Origin: Phycisphaerales bacterium
Lineage (GTDB): Bacteria; Planctomycetota; Phycisphaerae; Phycisphaerales; UBA1924
Reading direction: 5' to 3'
NCBI GenBank assembly: GCA_028279375.1
Contig: JANQNW010000003.1
Location: forward strand, 53,256 to 117,255
Length of the DNA: 64,000 bases
Shown: piece after piece, positions 59,398-64,000 of the stretch
Layout of the letters: every line of letters starts with the position of its first letter
How positions within the stretch are numbered: position 1 is the first letter of the stretch
Translations under genes and position numbers: made by a program
The notes under the pieces: model-generated
Database searches by the model: none
Seen by the model: the letters and a program-made list of their open reading frames with translations, nothing else
What the model was told of the DNA's origin: nothing

Positions 59398-59718
59398 TCA
59401 GACGCTGAACGTGCGTCCGGAATCGGGATCCTGCAGAGCCCAGTGAAGCCCGCGGCAGACGCGCTCCAGCACCGGCCACGCGAACTCTTCGTCGAGGACA
59501 GTGACGAGAATCTGATTGACCTCGTCCTTGTCGCCGACCATCGGCATCTCCATGCGCAGACCCGGTCCATAGGCGACGCCGGGCTCGAGGGGGGAGCCGT
59601 CGGGCGCCGTATTGAAAGGCGCCAGCGCCTTGATGATCTCGCGCTTCATGCCGAGCGTTGTGCCCGGTTTCTCGATGAAGTCGGCGTGAATCAGGACGAG
59701 TTGTCTGGTGCTTGCCAT
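59398..59718 (-). CDS. Small hypothetical protein
   Basis: 106 residues, with alternating strands and helices (RQLVLIHADFIEKPGT, PGLRMEMPMVGDKDEVNQIL and FAWPVLERVCRGLHWALQDP). The pattern looks like a small alpha/beta fold but I cannot place a family. No Shine-Dalgarno is evident. It lies downstream of the acyltransferase gene on the same strand after 79 nt and could be co-transcribed. Function unknown. Confidence 0.55.
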   Translation of the reverse strand: MASTRQLVLIHADFIEKPGTTLGMKREIIKALAPFNTAPDGSPLEPGVAYGPGLRMEMPMVGDKDEVNQILVTVLDEEFAWPVLERVCRGLHWALQDPDSGRTFSV

Positions 59719-59797
59719 GTGGATCTGAGTGGTTCCGTCGCCAGCGCGTCAGTATCGGGCGCCGGAGGCGTCAGGGCAATCGGCGCTGCAAGTCGAT

Positions 59798-60868
59798 TCA
59801 GGCCGCCGCTGCGTGCTCCTTCGCGTCCTGCTCTGCGCGCGTCTGGATGCGTTGAAGTTCCTCGTCGGTCATCCACGGAAGCGCCGCGATCTTATCACGG
59901 AGTTGAGCAGGCATCGCCTTGCCGGATTGCTCGAATCGGGGGCGCGTCTTCCAATATCGATGCATCCAGAGATACTGTTCCGGCGCGCTGCGGACCATGT
60001 TCTCAATGGCGCGCCGGTAGCGCGCCGTGATGTAGAAGAGCGGATCCGGCTGGTCGTCCCATTCGCTGGGATGAATGACGTCCACGACATCGACGCGGTA
60101 TTGGAATCGCGGACTTCGGAGATCGGTCTGGCGCACGGCGTGGCCGCAGATGACGTTCGCTCGATGGCGCATCGCCAGCAGGCCGATGGTCTTGTAGGCC
60201 GAGGAGAGGCGTCCGAAAAATGGCACGAAAAGGCCGCGCTTGCCCGCGTTCTGGTCGGCGATGAATGCGACGGGGTCGCCCTCGTCGAGCAGCCGCGGCA
60301 GGAGTTGCGCGCTGCCGAACTTGTCCACGAGCGAGATGCCCTGGCGCGCGCGCGTGCGGCGCACCCAGCTGTCGAGTTGTGGCACATCGAGGGGGCGATA
60401 GAGCGCGTGGATGGGAAGGCCGAGATCGCCGAGCGTGGCGCCGAGGAGCTCCCAGTTGCCGCAGTGGCCGGTGATGAGAAGCGTCGGCTGATCGCTCATC
60501 AGTTCGCCGAGCGCGACGGAGAGATTGCCAAGTTCGACGTGATCGAAGACGCTGTCTCGCCCCATCGCGCGCCCCATGTGGGCGAACTCGACGCCGAGCG
60601 TGAAGAGGTGGCGATAGGCGCGGATGGCGTAGTCGCGCGCCTGCTCCTCGGACCACCCGGGAAACGCCCACTGGAGGTTGTCCACGGCTCGCTGAAGGCG
60701 CTTGCGGTTCACCGGAAGGCCGGCGTACCAGCTTCCGAGAGAGGACGCGACACGCATCGAGTCGACGGGGTCTGCGATATTGACGAGGCCATCGAGTGTG
60801 CGCGCGAAGCCATAGAGCAGCGGATGAGACCACGTCGGCAGCTTGCGCTTCTTTCTGGTGGAAGCCAC
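59798..60868 (-). CDS. Lipid A biosynthesis acyltransferase (LpxL/HtrB family)
   Basis: 356 residues with a GTG start preceded by GGGTGAG at 9 nt. The family signature is TGHCGNWELLG with catalytic His135 and Glu140 (HX4E). ADQNAGKRGLFVPFFGRLSS is the conserved DQxxGxxGxFVPFFG motif, and YWMHRYWKTRP-like YLWMHRYWKTRPRFEQSGK ends the domain. The enzyme transfers an acyl chain from acyl-ACP to a lipid A precursor, so this bacterium probably makes lipopolysaccharide. There is no membrane helix that is obvious except a weak N-terminal one. The upstream gene is the coiled-coil protein. Confidence 0.92.
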   Translation of the reverse strand: MASTRKKRKLPTWSHPLLYGFARTLDGLVNIADPVDSMRVASSLGSWYAGLPVNRKRLQRAVDNLQWAFPGWSEEQARDYAIRAYRHLFTLGVEFAHMGRAMGRDSVFDHVELGNLSVALGELMSDQPTLLITGHCGNWELLGATLGDLGLPIHALYRPLDVPQLDSWVRRTRARQGISLVDKFGSAQLLPRLLDEGDPVAFIADQNAGKRGLFVPFFGRLSSAYKTIGLLAMRHRANVICGHAVRQTDLRSPRFQYRVDVVDVIHPSEWDDQPDPLFYITARYRRAIENMVRSAPEQYLWMHRYWKTRPRFEQSGKAMPAQLRDKIAALPWMTDEELQRIQTRAEQDAKEHAAAA

Positions 60869-60898
60869 GCGTTCAGACTCACCCAGTGCTGAGGATCG

Positions 60899-62254
60899 TC
60901 AGCGCCCGATGAGCGTGTACAGACGATTCTCGTTGAGCACCGGGATGCTCGTCTGCTGCGCAATGTTGAAGAGTCGGTCGTACTCCTGGGCGTCCCGCTG
61001 CTTGCGGAGATACTCCTGGATCACGACAAGCGGCGCGTCTGGTGGAGGCGCCGGCGGCAGCACCGGGCGCTGACCGAGCACGAGGAAGTCCACATTGCCT
61101 GTCATGTCTTCCGCGATCTCGCCGCCCCACTGGCGGATGAGGCCGAGGATCTCGTTGCGTTCCTGCGGCGTGGCGACGCCGTTGCGCTGGGCGTCGAAGT
61201 TGCCGAAGACGACGAAGGTGTATGTCTTGTTCGGATCGAAGAGGGCGTTGGCGAGGACGTCGCCGACGACAATCGGGTTGCCGCGATTCTCGCGGATGAT
61301 GCGGCAGACGGAAGAGTTGTCCTCGATCCGGATGACCTCGACGGTCGCCTTGCCGCGCGGGTAGTTGCCTGAGTCATCCGGCTGGATCGCGGCGGCGTTG
61401 GAGTAGACCTCGAAGGTCATGCCAAGGACGACGCGGCTGTCGCGACCGATGTCGATGTAGACCTGGCGCTGGGGCGCGTCCGTCGCGACGACGAGCGAGT
61501 CCACGAGTGCGTATTCATCCGTCGGGCGCAGCGTGTCGCTGGCGTTCTGCGCCTTGAGGCGCTTGAGCTCATCCTGCTGAATGAGGAGGCGCTCGTTGAG
61601 GTCGGCGAGCTGATCGCGGAGGCCGGCCTCAGTCTGGGCGGCTTCACTGCGGATCTGCTCGACGCGGCCATTGTTGGCTTCGATCGTGTCGCCGACCTGG
61701 GCGCGGTAGCGATCGTTCTCCGACTTGTAGCGGCCGATCTCGTCGTTGAGCGCGGCGATGGTCGTGGAGCGCTCATTCTCGATCTCCCCGATGCGGGAGA
61801 CTTCGCGATCGCGATCGGTCTCGGCGCGCCGGCGGGCGGCCTCGGCCTTGGCGAGTTCATCCTGCAGCGAGACGATTCTGCTTTCGCGCTTGTCGAGCAG
61901 ACCAACGAGCGAGTTGGCGCCGGAATCGGTCAGGCGCTCGTCGATCAGTTGCAGATCGACACTCGTAACTTGCGAGGAGCCCGTGAGGTGACGCAGCGAG
62001 TCCTGCGAGATGCGATTCAGGTACGCGACCAGCGAGTCGCCGTTGCGCTGGGCTTCGGCGAGCAGGTCAGCGAACTGGGCGCGCTCACCGACATCGATGA
62101 AGGCGTTGTTCTCGGCGACGGTTCGGCGGTAGTCCTCTTCGGCGCGCTGCTTCTTGCCGTAGAAGACGATCGCGAGGATGAATGTCGCCAGAAGCATCAC
62201 ACCCATGAGGGTGACGGTGATGCCCATTCCGACGCTCGTGTTGGTGCGTGCCAT
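60899..62254 (-). CDS. Membrane coiled-coil protein with C-terminal BRCT-like domain
   Basis: 451 residues. One N-terminal helix (GITVTLMGVMLLATFILAIV) is a signal anchor. Residues about 110-240 form a long coiled coil (KRESRIVSLQDELAKAEAAR and ELKRLKAQNASDTLRPTDEY). Residues 255-340 are a beta-rich domain (VYIDIGRDSRVVLGMTFEVY). The last 110 residues, beginning NKTYTFVVFGNFDAQRNGVA, continue with EILGLIRQWGGEIAEDMTGN, VDFLVLGQRP and AQQTSIPVLNENRLYTLIG. The pattern of a first strand, then R-x-I-x3-GG, then DFLVLG, then IPVLNENRLY is that of a BRCT domain, but on a membrane protein. Weak GGAG is 13 nt before the ATG. Confidence 0.65.
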   Translation of the reverse strand: MARTNTSVGMGITVTLMGVMLLATFILAIVFYGKKQRAEEDYRRTVAENNAFIDVGERAQFADLLAEAQRNGDSLVAYLNRISQDSLRHLTGSSQVTSVDLQLIDERLTDSGANSLVGLLDKRESRIVSLQDELAKAEAARRRAETDRDREVSRIGEIENERSTTIAALNDEIGRYKSENDRYRAQVGDTIEANNGRVEQIRSEAAQTEAGLRDQLADLNERLLIQQDELKRLKAQNASDTLRPTDEYALVDSLVVATDAPQRQVYIDIGRDSRVVLGMTFEVYSNAAAIQPDDSGNYPRGKATVEVIRIEDNSSVCRIIRENRGNPIVVGDVLANALFDPNKTYTFVVFGNFDAQRNGVATPQERNEILGLIRQWGGEIAEDMTGNVDFLVLGQRPVLPPAPPPDAPLVVIQEYLRKQRDAQEYDRLFNIAQQTSIPVLNENRLYTLIGR

Positions 62255-62476
62255 TTTGGTCGAGGCTCCGGAAGAAACGGATGCGAGCGATTCCCGCGAG
62301 GGGCTGTCGGTCCCCCTCCGGCAGGAGTCGAGGTTCAGTGGTCCTGGGTCAGGGCCCGGCGATCGCCGAGATTGCCCCGTGGAATGGTCAGAAGATTCGA
62401 GGAAACCCTGCCTCGGGTTCCCGGCGGGCCAGTTTCGCGGGCATCCCGGGGGGCGTCAACCTCGAAAGCCGGCGGC

Positions 62477-63949
62477 CTAGACAGGGAGGATCCAACTCCT
62501 GAGAAGGTAGGCAAGACCCAGGAAGGCCGCGAAGCTGACGGTGTCGGTGACCATGGTCACGAAGATCGACGAGCCGGCCGCCGGATCGAGCTTCATGCGG
62601 TCGAGACAGAGGGGAATCGCCGCTCCGGCGAGGCAGCCGAGGGCGAGGGCGCCGCTCATCGAGGCCGCGGCGATGAATCCGAGTCGCCAACTCGCCTCGG
62701 TGTGGGCGCCAAGCGACCCGACGACGGTGATGACAAGCCCGATGACGATGCCGATGGCGAGACCCGAAATCAGGCCGAGGGCCGTCTCGCGGATGAGAAG
62801 CTGGAATGTGCGACCCCGATGGACCTCCTGGAGCACGAGCCCACGCAGGGTGACGGCCAGGCTCTGGTGCCCGGCGTTGCCGGCCTGGTTGGCGATGATG
62901 GGCATGATGACGGCGAGAATCGCGACCTGTTCGATGAGCCCTTCGAACTTCAGGACGACGAGCGCTGCGATCGTCGCCATGAAGAGGTTGCCCATGAGCC
63001 ACGGGAGGCGGCTCTTGATCTTGGCCGGCAGCGGCGCGAGCACGGATTCGCCTTCGCCGACACCGACCTGCTTGAAGGCGTCCTCGGTCTGCTCCTCGCG
63101 GATGATGTCGATCACGTCGTCGATCTGCACGACGCCCAGGAGTAGTCGATTGGAGTCGATGACGGGCATTGTCACTTCGTCGTAGCGATCGAAGATCATC
63201 GCGACCTCTTCCTGATCGAGTTCAGGCTTGAGGGCGTCGATCTCGCGGCGCATGACGTCGCTGACGACGGCGCCGGCGGGGCTGATGACGAGGTCGCGGA
63301 ATGCGAGTTCGCCGGTGAGGCGGCCGTCGCCATCGACGCAGTACAGGACCTGCTGCTCGATTTCGTCCGGGAAGGCGCGGAGCTCTTCGACGGCTTGCGA
63401 GATCGTTGACTCATCGCGGATGGCGATGAACTCGGTGGTCATGAGGCCGCCGGCTGTCTCGGCGTCGTAGTGGGCGAGTCTGCCAAGCTTTGCGGCGGTT
63501 TCGGCGGGGACACGCGCCATCCACTCGGCGGCGCGTTCGCGCGGGGCGACCTGGAGAAGATCGACCGCGTCATCCGGGTCCATCAGCGAGAGATAGGACG
63601 CGGCTTCATCAGGTGGGAGGTCAAGCAGCGCGCTCAGGGCGAGCGACTCATTCATATGAGCGAGGGCGTCGGCGGCGGCCTCGTCGCCCATGCGATTGAG
63701 GACTTCCTTCGCGTCATCCGGCTCGAGCGTCTCGAGTGCATCGGCGGCGTCCGCCGGCTCCTGCGATTCGACTTCGCGCGCGATCTCAGCCGGCGGGGCG
63801 TCGGCGTCGATCAGGGCGGCGAGCGTCTCGTCGGCCTCTTCTTCGACGGCGCCAGCGTCATGGATGATCGTCTCGCCGGGATCGGCGGCGCCTTCGTGAT
63901 CGTCGAGGCGCTCTTCGCGATCTGGGTTGTTGGAGGAGGGCTCGCTCAC
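62477..63949 (-). CDS. mgtE: Magnesium transporter MgtE
   Basis: 490 residues starting with GTG, after an acidic 75-residue leader. The N domain superhelix spans about 80-170 (LLDLPPDEAASYLSLMDPDD). The CBS pair follows: TAGGLMTTEFIAIRDESTIS and VVSDVMRREIDALKPELDQE. The plug helix is near 300. Five membrane helices end the protein: NLFMATIAALVVLKFEGLIE, AILAVIMPIIANQAGNAGHQ (conserved NxAGNAGxQ), GLAIGIVIGLVITVVGSLGA, GFIAAASMSGALALGCLAGA and SIFVTMVTDTVSFAAFLGLA. It takes up Mg2+ by opening when internal Mg2+ is low. No partner gene; the 222-nt gap after it is not coding. Confidence 0.95.
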   Translation of the reverse strand: MSEPSSNNPDREERLDDHEGAADPGETIIHDAGAVEEEADETLAALIDADAPPAEIAREVESQEPADAADALETLEPDDAKEVLNRMGDEAAADALAHMNESLALSALLDLPPDEAASYLSLMDPDDAVDLLQVAPRERAAEWMARVPAETAAKLGRLAHYDAETAGGLMTTEFIAIRDESTISQAVEELRAFPDEIEQQVLYCVDGDGRLTGELAFRDLVISPAGAVVSDVMRREIDALKPELDQEEVAMIFDRYDEVTMPVIDSNRLLLGVVQIDDVIDIIREEQTEDAFKQVGVGEGESVLAPLPAKIKSRLPWLMGNLFMATIAALVVLKFEGLIEQVAILAVIMPIIANQAGNAGHQSLAVTLRGLVLQEVHRGRTFQLLIRETALGLISGLAIGIVIGLVITVVGSLGAHTEASWRLGFIAAASMSGALALGCLAGAAIPLCLDRMKLDPAAGSSIFVTMVTDTVSFAAFLGLAYLLRSWILPV

Positions 63950-64000
63950 ACGCGGATGCTAACCGGAGTATGAGCGAGGCGCACCGACGGCGATGCGACC

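Overview
The window is GC-rich bacterial chromosome with very little non-coding DNA. Gene content points to a planctomycete-type bacterium, most likely class Phycisphaerae: a bacterial tricorn protease, many secreted or lipoprotein hypotheticals, SPFH-plus-ABC envelope clusters, FapA beside chemotaxis genes, an acyltransferase of the LpxL/HtrB family, and ribosomal proteins with unusual extensions. The taxonomic call is inference; no rRNA gene is present to confirm it. I saw no insertion sequence, integrase, prophage or CRISPR array.

Layout. 1-6.1 kb (minus): the N-terminal part of a SAM methyltransferase, then a four-gene envelope operon: a helical repeat protein, a lipoprotein, and two alpha/beta hydrolases, one with a lipobox. 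6.5-10.3 kb (minus): a small conserved protein and a tricorn-type protease. 10.8 kb: tRNA-Ser(UGA). 10.9-14.5 kb: a small hypothetical, two tandem TetR regulators, a tRNA-dihydrouridine synthase and a lipoprotein. 14.63-14.72 kb: an orphan promoter and terminator pair on the minus strand that predicts a roughly 55-nt RNA with an exposed CCCUCCU. 15-22.4 kb: cheB, cheW, cheR, cheA, cheX, cheY and fapA in one direction. 22.5-27.8 kb: a CX4CH-motif secreted protein, a coiled-coil lipoprotein, a ferredoxin-NADP reductase, an Hpt protein and a receiver-SpoIIE phosphatase. 27.8-29.2 kb (minus): a secreted hypothetical.

29.4-46.0 kb (plus): a merged S10-spc-alpha ribosomal superoperon from rpsJ to rplQ, with secY, map, infA and rpoA. 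It starts at a TTGACA promoter and ends at an intrinsic terminator. rpmD (L30), adk and rpsD (S4) are missing from their usual positions. L22 carries an XRE-like helix-turn-helix domain at its N-terminus, L24 has a lysine-rich histone-H1-like tail, S14 is the short form without its zinc cysteines, and L17 and S5 have long tails. Many spacers contain short perfect GC hairpins.

46-64 kb: pheS without pheT, a four-helix membrane protein, and an ABC-2 permease divergent from a six-gene locus of three SPFH (HflK/HflC-like) proteins, an ABC ATPase, a large ABC permease and a membrane-anchored TPR-like protein. After that come minus-strand genes: a small hypothetical, an LpxL/HtrB-type acyltransferase, a membrane coiled-coil protein with a BRCT-like C-terminal domain, and MgtE.

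The best candidates for something undescribed are the L22-HTH fusion, the orphan anti-Shine-Dalgarno RNA, the three-SPFH ABC locus, the BRCT-like envelope protein and the repeat-protein/two-hydrolase operon. Coordinates of starts were chosen from Shine-Dalgarno sequences, family lengths and neighbour overlaps.
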